A DNA stretch of 38,963 nt from an uncultured Eubacteriales bacterium (GCA_934552855.1 CAKTEU010000018.1:1-38963); one strand, 5' to 3'; positions 1 through 7,368 are shown, counted from the stretch's first letter. Made by a program: numbers and translations. The notes: generated from the sequence alone by a model not told the origin.

Positions 1-130
1 CGGTATACTTTCTTTTTGACGGCATCCGTAAATTATATTTTTAATTTTGACTTTTTACTCTTTGTTCTGCGCTAAATCCGACAGTCCCGCTTCATTTCCT
101 TTTTTCTACCCCAACTATTGACAGAGAGCC

Positions 131-160
131 AAAAAATCCGCCGCAACTTTGCGACGGAAG
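131..160 (-). terminator. Intrinsic terminator of the small secreted protein gene
   Basis: On the minus strand an 8-base stem with one mismatch (TTCCGTCGC against GCGGCGGA) is followed by a TTTTTT run. It lies about 15 bases past the stop codon of the gene at 175-441, so that gene is probably a single transcription unit. The remaining bases 1-130 hold no gene that I can see. Confidence 0.75.
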
Positions 161-174
161 ATTTTAAAATTCAA

Positions 175-441
175 TTATGAACGGGGAGGTTTCGGAATGT
201 CCGGAGCGGGCTTTCCAAGGAATACTTCATAAAAAATGTACTTGAAGAAATCGCCGACCGATTTAAGGAACTTTACGAACAGTTCAATCATTGAGGTGGT
301 GTGGCGTTCTTCTTCATCGCCGGCATCTGCGGCAACTGTTGTTCCTTCTGTTGCAAAAACAGAGAACGAAACGGCAAACATTGAAACCGAAAGCGTGAGA
401 ACAAGAACTAACGCAATGATCTTTTTGAGTGTTTTATTCAT
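175..441 (-). CDS. Small secreted amphipathic protein (88 aa), function unknown
   Basis: I do not recognise a named family. Residues 1-30 form a Sec signal peptide: a Lys-rich start, a Leu/Val/Phe core and a likely cleavage after FSVFA. A short acidic Thr/Asp/Glu linker follows, then an amphipathic aromatic-lysine stretch (about residues 51-75, containing IELFVKFLKSVGDFFKYIF) and a Pro-rich end. The AAGGAG ribosome site lies 9 bases before the ATG. The gene has its own TTGACT-17-TATAAT promoter and its own terminator, so it is monocistronic and probably well expressed. The amphipathic part resembles the tiny peptides at 12590-13257. An exported membrane-active or wall-associated peptide is an inference only. 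Confidence 0.75.
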   Translation of the reverse strand: MNKTLKKIIALVLVLTLSVSMFAVSFSVFATEGTTVAADAGDEEERHTTSMIELFVKFLKSVGDFFKYIFYEVFLGKPAPDIPKPPRS

Positions 442-477
442 ATTGAATCCTCCTTAAAGATTTTTAATCTTATCGTA

Positions 478-506
478 ATTATAACCGAGCTGAACGCTCA
501 AGTCAA
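478..506 (-). promoter_or_regulatory. Sigma-A type promoter of the 88 aa secreted protein
   Basis: Read on the minus strand: TTGACT at 506-501, exactly 17 bases, then a perfect TATAAT at 483-478. It lies about 37 bases upstream of the ATG at 441. Confidence 0.8.
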
Positions 507-572
507 GATTTTTTAAAACTTTTTCCCTCTTTTTGAAAAACTTTGTTCAAATATTTTTTATATGACAGGCAG

Positions 573-1451
573 TTAAAGCTTATATCTGACCTGAACCGTA
601 TTGCTTTCTTTTCCGAACCATTCCTTTGAGTTGACTTTTTTGCAGCATTTTATGCGGTAAAAGGCCGTTTTTTCACCGCTTGCTCCTTTGTCGGAAAGCG
701 AAAGCTCGGTGCCGCTTTTTGAACGTGCAACTTCTGAAAATTCGCCGTCTTCGCTGCTTGACTTCAAAAGAATATAGCAGGAAACGCCTGCGGTCATCCG
801 ATAATCAAAAGTAACTTTTTTGAAAAGCTTTCGCTTAACTTCAAGAATTTTTGTGCTGTCAACGCAAACAAAACATTCTTCTTTTCCGGTATTGCTGAAA
901 ACACGTTCACCGTTTTCATCAATAATAAAGCTTTGAATGTTGTAATAATAGACTTGACCGGAAACGGCGGTGTCGTCAATAAACGAAAGGCTTTCACTGC
1001 CTGTTTCGCCCCTGACAACGGATTCGTTCATGTCTTCAAGGCGGCGGTTGATGACATATCCGGCGGCGTTTTTGTCCTTTTCCCAGCATACTTTGACTTT
1101 TCCGAAATCGGGACTGCCGATTGACGTGACGTTCACGGCCGGAATTGAAGAAATGTTGACCGCACGAGCCGAACCTTTTTTTGAAAGCGGACGAAGTTTT
1201 CCTTCAATTGCTTTGAGCGCATTTATGCGGTACTGATAAACACCGTCACGCATCTCTTTTTTGCAGGTGAATGAAGTTGTTCCGGCATTTACTGAACCGA
1301 TTTTCACAAACTTGTCTTTTTCCCGGTCATATCGCTCAATGTTATATCCGGTTGCTTCCTTAACTTCTTTCCATGAAAGTTCAACCGTTCTTTCGTCGGT
1401 AACGTCGGCAAAAACAATTTCGGGTTTTGTTTTTATTACATCTTTAGCCAT
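573..1451 (-). CDS. Fibronectin type III-like repeat protein without signal peptide (292 aa)
   Basis: Three FN3-like units of about 95-100 residues can be traced (about 8-98, 103-200 and 205-290). Each has the usual pattern: an early Trp or aromatic (VELSWKEV, VKVCWEKD), a later Y-x-I/Y-x-Y strand (GYNIERY, GYVINRR, YYYNIQSF) and a Tyr-containing last strand (YQYRINAL, AFYRIKC). No signal peptide, membrane segment or catalytic motif is visible, so it may act inside the cell or leave by an unknown route. The start has AAAGGA 9 bases upstream of the ATG. It follows nagB by 26 bases on the same strand, so the two are probably co-transcribed. Assignment rests on the fold pattern, not on a recognised orthologue. 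Confidence 0.7.
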   Translation of the reverse strand: MAKDVIKTKPEIVFADVTDERTVELSWKEVKEATGYNIERYDREKDKFVKIGSVNAGTTSFTCKKEMRDGVYQYRINALKAIEGKLRPLSKKGSARAVNISSIPAVNVTSIGSPDFGKVKVCWEKDKNAAGYVINRRLEDMNESVVRGETGSESLSFIDDTAVSGQVYYYNIQSFIIDENGERVFSNTGKEECFVCVDSTKILEVKRKLFKKVTFDYRMTAGVSCYILLKSSSEDGEFSEVARSKSGTELSLSDKGASGEKTAFYRIKCCKKVNSKEWFGKESNTVQVRYKL

Positions 1452-1477
1452 TGTTTGTTTTCCTTTTTAAAAAGATA

Positions 1478-2200
1478 TCATAAAAGCTTTGCGCTTTTTT
1501 TGTCAAGATAAATGACGGCATCACTGTGGTTTTGAAGAACCGAAGCGGGACAGGAGGGCGTAACTTCGCCTTTGATCATTTTGAAAACGGCGTTTGCTTT
1601 GCTTTCGCCGGTTGCAATAAGGATAATTTTTTTTGCCCTCATAATGTCGCCTATGCCCATTGTCAGAGCGTAGCCGGGCATTTTTTTGTCCTTGAAATAT
1701 TTACTGTTGGAATTAATTGTGCTTTGAGTAAGTTTCACTTTGAACGGTTTGTCTGAAAAGCTTTCCGACGGCTCGTTGAAGCCAATGTGTCCGTTTGTTC
1801 CGATCCCGAGAAGCTGAATATCAATTCCGCCGGCGGCTTCGATTTTTTCTTCATATTCACGGCAGTTTTGTTCGCTTTGCGCCTCGTTACCGGAAAGGAA
1901 GTTGACTTTTTTAAAATCAATATCGGTTTTTCCGAAAAGGTTGTCATTCATAAAGTAAAAATAGCTGTTTTCATCCGTCTTTTCAAGGCCGCAGTATTCG
2001 TCAAGGTTGAACGTTGTGATGCCTTTAAAGCTGACTTTTCCGGCTTCATAAGCCTCAATCATGCGTTTATAGGTTTCAACGGGAGAAGCACCGGTTGCAA
2101 AACCGAGAACGGCTTTCGGATTCTTTTTTACTTCACCAATGATTATTGACGAAACGGCCTTTGAAATTTCAAGGGCGTTGTCCATGATAATAACTTCCAT
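1478..2200 (-). CDS. nagB: Glucosamine-6-phosphate deaminase
   Basis: Converts glucosamine 6-phosphate to fructose 6-phosphate and ammonia, the last step of amino-sugar catabolism in the cytoplasm. The 240 residues match the short Firmicutes NagB type. Hallmarks seen are GFATGASPVETY (phosphate loop), FNLDEYCGL with the catalytic Asp, and LGIGTNGHIGFNEP with the catalytic His region. An AAAGG ribosome site precedes the first ATG. A second in-frame ATG five codons later is a less likely start. It sits 26 bases upstream of the FN3-like gene and 76 bases downstream of the EamA transporter on the same strand. Confidence 0.93.
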   Translation of the reverse strand: MEVIIMDNALEISKAVSSIIIGEVKKNPKAVLGFATGASPVETYKRMIEAYEAGKVSFKGITTFNLDEYCGLEKTDENSYFYFMNDNLFGKTDIDFKKVNFLSGNEAQSEQNCREYEEKIEAAGGIDIQLLGIGTNGHIGFNEPSESFSDKPFKVKLTQSTINSNSKYFKDKKMPGYALTMGIGDIMRAKKIILIATGESKANAVFKMIKGEVTPSCPASVLQNHSDAVIYLDKKSAKLL

Positions 2201-2276
2201 AATATTTTTGACCTTTCAAATATAGTGTGAAACAAAAATTTCCATCTTTTAACATGATATCACAAAGTTTGGCATT

Positions 2277-3152
2277 TTACAATTGTTTTTTCTTCTTGCC
2301 GAGCTTTTCTTCAATGGCCGGAAGAAGTCCGTAAAGGGTGACAAAAACAACAACAACCGCAAAGCCGAAAATTGCAAGCTTGCCCATTTTTTCGCCGCAA
2401 AAAACTGCAACGGGAATAGGGTTGAAAATCGGTTCGATTGTAAGAAGAAGCGAGCCTTCAACCTTTTCAACACGTTTGATTCCCCGGCTGAAAAGTATGT
2501 TTGCAAGTCCGTACTGAAAAACTCCGAGAACGAGCACCCAAATAACATTTGTTTTGTCAAACGAAAGGTTCTTATCAAAGAACATGAACGGAAGGCAAAA
2601 AACAAGGCTAATTATGTTGCTGAGATAAAGGCAGTCGTCGCTGTCGCTGTTTTCGTTGTTCATGATGATTATCTGTGCGGCAAAGGTTACGCCGGACAAA
2701 AGGCCGAGAATGTTTCCGGCAATTCTTGTCGGATCAAGGCTGTCTGCAAACGAAAGGACGCAGCCGCCGAAAACGGCAAGGGTAATCACCGCTTCGCTGA
2801 GTTTTGCTTTTCGCTTTTGAAAAATAACAGTATAAAGAAAAACAAGGATAGGCGCAATGTATTGAAGAACAATTGCCGTTCCGGCGGTGGTAAGTTTGAT
2901 TGCTTCAACATAAAGAATGCCCGTTGCACTCATTGCAACCGCACCGAGAATATTGGTCTTTGAAAGTTTTGCTTTGAAAGTTTTTTTCACGGCAACAAGC
3001 ATAAGAAGCGAGATAAGGCTTCGTGCCGCCATGAGTGAAAACGAACTCCATGTGATTGATTTTACGCATACGCCGGCAAGTCCCCAAAGAATTGCCGTTA
3101 AAGCAATCAAAATTCTTCCTATGTTATGCTCTTTTTTTGAAAGTCCTTCCAT
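2277..3152 (-). CDS. EamA/DMT-superfamily transporter
   Basis: A ten-helix drug/metabolite transporter made of two EamA repeats (about residues 8-140 and 150-285). The first helix contains LTAILWGLAGVCVKS, and SAIMSATG-like and TTAGTAIVLQYIAPI stretches are typical of the family. Substrate unknown. The frame is open upstream to 3266, but I choose the ATG at 3152. It has a GGAG ribosome site 11 bases before it, and the upstream extension would run across the terminator of the preceding gene. The C-terminus ends in a Lys-rich tail (KLGKKKKQL), which fits an inside location. Confidence 0.85.
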   Translation of the reverse strand: MEGLSKKEHNIGRILIALTAILWGLAGVCVKSITWSSFSLMAARSLISLLMLVAVKKTFKAKLSKTNILGAVAMSATGILYVEAIKLTTAGTAIVLQYIAPILVFLYTVIFQKRKAKLSEAVITLAVFGGCVLSFADSLDPTRIAGNILGLLSGVTFAAQIIIMNNENSDSDDCLYLSNIISLVFCLPFMFFDKNLSFDKTNVIWVLVLGVFQYGLANILFSRGIKRVEKVEGSLLLTIEPIFNPIPVAVFCGEKMGKLAIFGFAVVVVFVTLYGLLPAIEEKLGKKKKQL

Positions 3153-3240
3153 TTTTTGTTCATCTCCGATATGGCCTGCAAAGCCGAAATCTGTCTGAAA
3201 TATTATAGCGGATAACGCATGACAAATCAAGATTGCAAAA

Positions 3241-3287
3241 GGAAAAAGTAACCGCCCGGCGTTCAAACAGCGGCGATTACTTTTTTA
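3241..3287 (-). terminator. Intrinsic terminator after the ACT-MBL gene
   Basis: On the minus strand an AAAAAAGTAATCGCCG arm pairs with CGGGCGGTTACTTTTT around a short loop and ends in a T run. It starts about 20 bases past the stop of the gene ending at 3308. Confidence 0.75.
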
Positions 3288-3307
3288 ATCTTATTATATG
3301 ACAAAGC

Positions 3308-4747
3308 TTATTCAGCCGGCTTGACGGTATAAGTTTTCTTTCCGCCGTGGCCGCCGAAAATTTGCCATGTTCCGGCTCCGAGGCGGGCAAAAATCGACTT
3401 TCGTTCGCTTGCACAAAGGTCGGGGTCGGTGTCAACCGAGGTCATGAGAATCGGCGCATAGCGGTTATACTTTGCCTGAGCGGCCGTCATGTCTTTCATG
3501 TTGATATAAACATCGCCGCTGAAAACAAGGTGATTTTCATAATCAATCAAAACAGATTCGCCGCAAAGATGGCCGCCCTTGCCTTCAAAAAGTTCAAAAT
3601 GAAGGTCGCAAAAATCAAATGAACCCGTTCTTTCAAGCGCACTTTCTCCGCTTCTTTCAGAGCCGACAATTTTGATTTTTTCCGGCTCGACGGGTTTGTA
3701 TGACGTGAGAATTTTGCAGATTTGTATATAGGGCTTGTGCAGCGGGTTCTGTTCACGGAAGCCGTTGCCGCTTTTTGATTCAAGTCGAAGACATTCGGCG
3801 GTTTTTGCACTTGCATAAATTTTGTCAAACTGAGGAAGAAGTCCGCAATGGTCAACGTCCGCATGGGTAACAAAAACCTGCTTTTCAATTTTGTCAAACT
3901 CAGGAACAAGTTCACGAAAAATGCGGTTCATCTCTTCTTTGCAGTATGCGTAGCCGGTATCGACAAAAAGATATTGATTGCCGCTTTTGATTATTACGGT
4001 ATTGCTTCCGCAGGGCGGTTCTATCAAAAAAATATCTGTTTGTTCGGTAATTTTGTGTCTTGAAATTCTCGGCAAAAATTCGGCTCCCCGGGCTTTTGAA
4101 AGAAGTTCGCAAAAGCGGCTGATGCTGTCAAAGGTACGATAAGGAGAAACGCCGGATTCGTCAAGCTGCTGCATTGCAAGATTTGTGTTGACCAAAAGCG
4201 CCTCACGGGAATCTTCCGAAATTTTCATGAGCGAGGAAAGCTCGTTGACAAAGTGAATATAAAAAAGGCTGTTGTCATAAATTTTGTCCGCATGGTTATA
4301 ATCGATGACCCTGACATCGCAAAGCTTTTTTGCTTCTTCAAGAAAGTTTTTGATTTTTTCTTCGTCGTTCACAACAATGCCCATCTTGAAATATTGATAA
4401 TCCGAACCGTTTTCCTGAGAGCTTATGTAAGAAATGTTGAATGAAAATTCGCTTATGAGTTCCAAAACGTCAGTCACGCTTCCGGGAATATCCCGAAGGG
4501 CAAATTCAAGCAAAATCACATTTTTGGCGTTGTCATCGGCTTGAAGATAGCCTATCCGAGACAGAAGTTCTGCCGATTTTGAAAGCTGTTCGGGCGTGCC
4601 TTCCGCATCAATAAAGAGCATGTGAGAATCCACTGCTTTGTTGTAGCTGACACGTGTGATGTTTACGTTCATTGCGGCAAAGCAGCGGCTTGCCTTCAAA
4701 AAAGCACCGATATGGTTCGGCATAACGGTTACAAATGTTTTTTTCAT
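3308..4747 (-). CDS. Tandem ACT-domain metallo-beta-lactamase fold protein (479 aa)
   Basis: Two N-terminal ACT-like ligand-binding domains (about residues 1-70, opening KKTFVTVMPNHIGAFLKA, and 74-148, with FALRDIPGSVTDVLELI) are followed by a linker and an MBL-fold hydrolase (about 235-479). The MBL metal motif reads THADVDHCG, so the second His of the canonical HxHxDH is Asp. A later GGH, the FSGDVY Asp and the final GGHGG His are present. ACT domains usually sense amino acids, so ligand-controlled hydrolysis is a plausible inference; substrate unknown. The frame extends to 4891, but the ATG at 4747 has an AAGGAG site 7 bases upstream, and the longer form would read through the repeat array. 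Confidence 0.8.
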   Translation of the reverse strand: MKKTFVTVMPNHIGAFLKASRCFAAMNVNITRVSYNKAVDSHMLFIDAEGTPEQLSKSAELLSRIGYLQADDNAKNVILLEFALRDIPGSVTDVLELISEFSFNISYISSQENGSDYQYFKMGIVVNDEEKIKNFLEEAKKLCDVRVIDYNHADKIYDNSLFYIHFVNELSSLMKISEDSREALLVNTNLAMQQLDESGVSPYRTFDSISRFCELLSKARGAEFLPRISRHKITEQTDIFLIEPPCGSNTVIIKSGNQYLFVDTGYAYCKEEMNRIFRELVPEFDKIEKQVFVTHADVDHCGLLPQFDKIYASAKTAECLRLESKSGNGFREQNPLHKPYIQICKILTSYKPVEPEKIKIVGSERSGESALERTGSFDFCDLHFELFEGKGGHLCGESVLIDYENHLVFSGDVYINMKDMTAAQAKYNRYAPILMTSVDTDPDLCASERKSIFARLGAGTWQIFGGHGGKKTYTVKPAE

Positions 4748-4790
4748 GGAAAAACTCCTTTGCGCCTGTGTTGAAAACGATAAACAAAAA

Positions 4791-4854
4791 ACTTCATGGC
4801 GAAGCCGCTTCATATCGCAAAGCGATACTTCCTTTGCCAAAAGGCAAACTTCAT
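4791..4854. repeat. Tandem hairpin array with CTTCAT spacers
   Basis: Three short palindromes (GGCgaaGCC, ATCGCaaaGCGAT and TTTGCCaaaaGGCAAA) are separated and flanked by ACTTCAT, GCTTCAT, ACTTCC and CTTCAT. The loops are A-rich and each stem differs while the spacer is kept, which is the form of clostridial intergenic palindromic repeats. It lies between the ACT-MBL start and the tRNA terminator and overlaps no supported gene. Confidence 0.65.
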
Positions 4855-4884
4855 TAAAAAAAGCACTTTCAAAAGTGCTTTTTT
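4855..4884 (-). terminator. Terminator downstream of the interrupted tRNA-Arg
   Basis: AGCACTTT pairs with AAAGTGCT around a two-base loop, with an A run on one side and a T run on the other, so it can end transcription in either direction. On the minus strand it lies two bases past the CCA end of the first tRNA-Arg copy. Confidence 0.7.
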
Positions 4885-4885
4885 C

Positions 4886-5010
4886 TGGCACCCCCTGGGG
4901 GAATCGAACCCGGGGTTAACCCTTAGGAGGGGTTTATTATTACGAGCCATGCGAGTAACAAGGTTCTGATGCGGAGCATCAGGTTCTTATATCCATTTAA
5001 CTAAGGAGGT
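4886..5010 (-). pseudogene. tRNA-Arg(CCT) copy interrupted by a 50-nt insertion
   Basis: Read on the minus strand this has the same plan as the intact tRNA at 5064-5138: acceptor ACCTCCT pairing fully with AGGGGGT, the same D-arm sequence, the same anticodon stem-loop with CCT, discriminator G and encoded CCA. Between the D arm and the anticodon stem 50 extra bases (4941-4990) are present. The T stem also has two C-C mismatches (CCGGG against CCCCC). An insertion here is not a known tRNA intron position in bacteria, so I call it a pseudogene. Processing of the insert cannot be excluded from sequence alone. Confidence 0.65.
4941..4990. repeat. Palindromic element inserted in a tRNA gene
   Basis: The 50 bases hold a perfect 7-base stem (CTGATGC gga GCATCAG) flanked on both sides by AGGTTCT-like sequence, plus a second weak palindrome at its left end. 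TTAT occurs immediately before the insert (4937-4940) and at its right end (4987-4990), which fits a 4-base duplication. The style (hairpin plus repeated spacer) resembles the array at 4791-4854. Confidence 0.5.
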
Positions 5011-5028
5011 TGCCCCTTTTTCCGAATG

Positions 5029-5062
5029 TAAAAAGAGACTTTCCAACCATTTAGAAAGTCTC
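5029..5062 (-). terminator. Terminator of the intact tRNA-Arg gene
   Basis: On the minus strand GAGACTTTC pairs with GAAAGTCTC (9 bases) followed by TTTTTAC. It starts two bases past the CCA of the tRNA at 5064-5138. Confidence 0.75.
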
Positions 5063-5063
5063 A

Positions 5064-5138
5064 TGGCACCCCCTGGGGGAATCGAACCCTCAACTAACCC
5101 TTAGGAGGGGTTTATTATATCCATTTAACTAAGGAGGC
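5064..5138 (-). tRNA. tRNA-Arg(CCT)
   Basis: A 75-base cloverleaf including encoded CCA. The acceptor GCCTCCT pairs with AGGGGGT through two G-U pairs. The D arm is GTTA/TAAT, and the anticodon stem AACCC/GGGTT encloses CTCCTAA, giving anticodon CCT for AGG codons. The T arm is GAGGG/CCCCC with loop TTCGATT and one A-C mismatch. Discriminator is G. Sequence closely follows the usual clostridial Arg-CCT tRNA. Confidence 0.85.
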
Positions 5139-5182
5139 CTATTAATTTGTGCTCCTTATTTTACCACCTGTTTCATATTCTG

Positions 5183-5548
5183 TCAAGCATTTTGCATTTC
5201 CTGTTTTTTTCTCATTTTGGACCGGTTAATGAATCCGTAAATATCGTTTGCAAAAAAGACCGCAAAGCAGATTATGACCGAAATATATGAAATATCGCTG
5301 AACGCCGCAAGAGTCCAAAGAATGATGAGAACAATATCGTTCGCCGCATAGGCAAGGGCAAAAAAGCGACTTCTTCTGAATGTGAGGTATACCGCAAGAA
5401 AGCTCGTCATTACCGAAGCGGCAAGAGTCAGATAGTTTTCTTTGTCAAAAACAAAAAACGATGAAAGAATGAAAATAATCGAAATTTCTCAAAGTGCAGG
5501 TTCGCCTTTTGAAAAATATAAAACGGCTTTTTTAATTGCGTTTTTCAT
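5183..5548 (-). pseudogene. pnuC: Decayed nicotinamide mononucleotide transporter (PnuC)
   Basis: An ATG at 5548 with a GGAGGA site upstream opens a frame of 121 codons broken by TGA at codon 20 (5491-5489), in a position where the family normally has Trp (EPAL*EISI). After the stop the frame continues to 5183 and matches the PnuC C-terminus (TSFLAVYLTFRRSRFFALAY, NDIVLIILW, NDIYGF). PnuC is usually near 200-220 residues. Here the N-terminal start (ENYLTLAAS) runs straight into the C-terminal half, so the middle helices are missing as well. A 75-residue product could start at the internal Met at 5410 but lacks an evident ribosome site. Two independent lesions make loss of function likely. Confidence 0.75.
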
Positions 5549-5576
5549 TGAAATTATCCTCCAAACAAAAAAATAA

Positions 5577-5644
5577 GCATCCGAAAACACAACTTCCGTG
5601 TAACCTTGCGGTTACCGATGACCTAACGCTGCGTTTGCGAATGC
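5577..5644 (-). other. Structured leader upstream of the pnuC remnant
   Basis: On the minus strand GCATTCG pairs with CGGATGC (7 pairs, one G-U) and encloses smaller hairpins: AACG/CGTT and GTAACC-GCAA-GGTTAC, which has a GNRA tetraloop. A TTATTTTTTT run follows the closing stem directly, about 20 bases before the ribosome site. This could be a riboswitch or attenuator, or a degenerate palindromic repeat like the one at 4791. I do not recognise the class. Confidence 0.4.
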
Positions 5645-5915
5645 GAAAAAATTTTGCATTTCTTTTTACCCGGTGGCAAAAAGCTTGGTATTAAATTTTC
5701 AACAGTTTATCATGCGAATGTTAAAAAGCCAAGGGAAGCTGACAAAAAGGCAGTTTTGCACAAATGAGACTGCACTTTTGTGTTCAAATTCTACAAAAAA
5801 GTTTCAAAAGACGGTGGAAATGAACGGCTTTAAATGTTATAATATATCGTTCTATGATTATTGCCGTCAAATTTTGACAGACGGATTTATAAGATATATT
5901 TTCGGAGGATTTATA

Positions 5916-7301
5916 ATGCAAAAGGAAAACAAAATGGGCGTAATGCCGATTGGAAAGCTTGTTATTTCAATGTCGGTTCCAATGATGCTTTCAATGCTTG
6001 TTCAAGCACTTTATAACATTGTTGACAGTATGTGGGTATCCCGTGTATGCGAAGATGCGCTGACGGCCGTTTCGCTTGCTTTTCCGGTTCAAAACCTTAT
6101 GATAGGTGTTGCAACGGGAACGGGAGTCGGCGTTAACGCTTTGCTTTCAAGAAGTCTTGGCGCAAAGGATTATGAAAAAGCGAACAACATTGCTTCAAAC
6201 GGTGTTTTTCTTGCAATTATAAGCGGAATTGTGTTTTTCTTTCTCGGCGTTTTTGCAACACCGCTGTTTTTCAAAACTCAAATTGAAACATCTTCGCCGA
6301 TTTTTTCTTACGGCGTTGATTACCTTTCAATTTGTTGTGCGCTTTCGTTCGGCGTTTTCGGCCAAATCATGGTTGAAAGGCTGATGCAGTCAACGGGAAG
6401 AACCGTTCTTTCAATGATTACTCAGCTTATCGGAGCGGCAATAAACATGATTTTTGACCCGCTTTTCATTCTCGGAATCGGACCGTTTCCCCGCCTTGAA
6501 GCAAAGGGAGCGGCCGTTGCAACCGTTATAGGTCAAATTGTTGCGTTCATTGTTGCCGTTATTCTTAACCACCACTTCAATAAAGAAGTCCGCGTAAAAT
6601 TCCGCAGTTTCAAACCGAGCGGAAGAATTATCGGAGAAATTTATAAAATCGGTGTTCCGTCAATCATAATGGTTGCAATCGGTTCGGTTATGACCTATGC
6701 GGTCAATCAGATTCTTTTGACGTTCACAAAAACCGCCGCAACCGTTTTCGGTGTATATTTCAAACTTCAGTCGTTTGTATTTATGCCCGTTTTCGGAATG
6801 AACAACGGAACAATTCCTATCATTGCGTTCAACTACGGCGCAGGCAACAAAAAGCGCATGACAAAAACCGTCCGTTTCAGCATGGTTCTTGCTTGTTCGA
6901 TTATGGCGGTCGGAACGGCACTTATGTGGCTTTTCCCGGGAACAATGCTCAAAATTTTTGACGCTTCGGACAATATGATTTCAATCGGTATACCGGCTCT
7001 TCGAATAATCAGCCTTTCGTTTGTTGTTGCCGGGTTCAACATTGCAATGGGTTCGGTTTTTCAGGCGGTTGGAAAAAGCTATTTTTCAATGATTGTTTCG
7101 TTCACTCGTCAATTGGTTGTACTTGTTCCGGTTGCATATCTTCTTTCAAAAACCGGATTGCTTGAAAACGTTTGGTGGTCTTTCCCGATTGCAGAAATAT
7201 TCTCGCTCATCGTTACAGTTCTTTCGTACTCCTATGTTTATAAAAAGATTATTTCTCATGTTGGAGAAGAGCCTTTGAAAGCAGAAGAAAAAGCAGAATA
7301 A
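5916..7301 (+). CDS. MATE family efflux transporter (461 aa)
   Basis: A cation-coupled multidrug/toxin exporter of about 12 helices. The family opening PIGKLVISMSVPMMLSMLVQALYNIVDSMWVSR is present at about residues 9-41 in pieces (SVPMMLSMLV, ALYNIVDSMWV). Further conserved parts are GTGVGVNALLSRSLGA and GMNNGTIPIIAFNYGA. The frame is open from 5673, but the ATG at 5916 has GGAGG 7 bases upstream and gives the normal length. A TATAAT at 5838-5843 with a poor -35 is a possible promoter. The stretch 5650-5830 otherwise shows nothing clear. The gene converges on the M28-like gene over a shared terminator. Confidence 0.88.
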   Translation: MQKENKMGVMPIGKLVISMSVPMMLSMLVQALYNIVDSMWVSRVCEDALTAVSLAFPVQNLMIGVATGTGVGVNALLSRSLGAKDYEKANNIASNGVFLAIISGIVFFFLGVFATPLFFKTQIETSSPIFSYGVDYLSICCALSFGVFGQIMVERLMQSTGRTVLSMITQLIGAAINMIFDPLFILGIGPFPRLEAKGAAVATVIGQIVAFIVAVILNHHFNKEVRVKFRSFKPSGRIIGEIYKIGVPSIIMVAIGSVMTYAVNQILLTFTKTAATVFGVYFKLQSFVFMPVFGMNNGTIPIIAFNYGAGNKKRMTKTVRFSMVLACSIMAVGTALMWLFPGTMLKIFDASDNMISIGIPALRIISLSFVVAGFNIAMGSVFQAVGKSYFSMIVSFTRQLVVLVPVAYLLSKTGLLENVWWSFPIAEIFSLIVTVLSYSYVYKKIISHVGEEPLKAEEKAE

Positions 7302-7318
7302 AACGCTTATCCTATAAA

Positions 7319-7368
7319 AAAGCTGCCGTATTCCGATTCAAAATCGGAACATGGCAGCTTTATTTTTA
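7319..7368. terminator. Bidirectional terminator between MATE and M28-like genes
   Basis: AAGCTGCC pairs with GGCAGCTT, with an inner ATTCCGATT/AATCGGAA stem. A runs and T runs flank it on both sides, as expected for convergent genes. Confidence 0.8.

Noticed and set aside
2283..2963. Long plus-strand frame opposite the EamA gene
   Set aside because: Antisense shadow of a clearly coding minus-strand gene, basic low-complexity product, no ribosome site.
4748..4891. N-terminal extension of the ACT-MBL protein
   Set aside because: Would translate the hairpin repeat array and the tRNA terminator; the internal ATG has a strong ribosome site.
5673..5915. N-terminal extension of the MATE transporter by 81 residues
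   Set aside because: Not membrane-like, not in the family, and a GGAGG site directly precedes the internal ATG at 5916.
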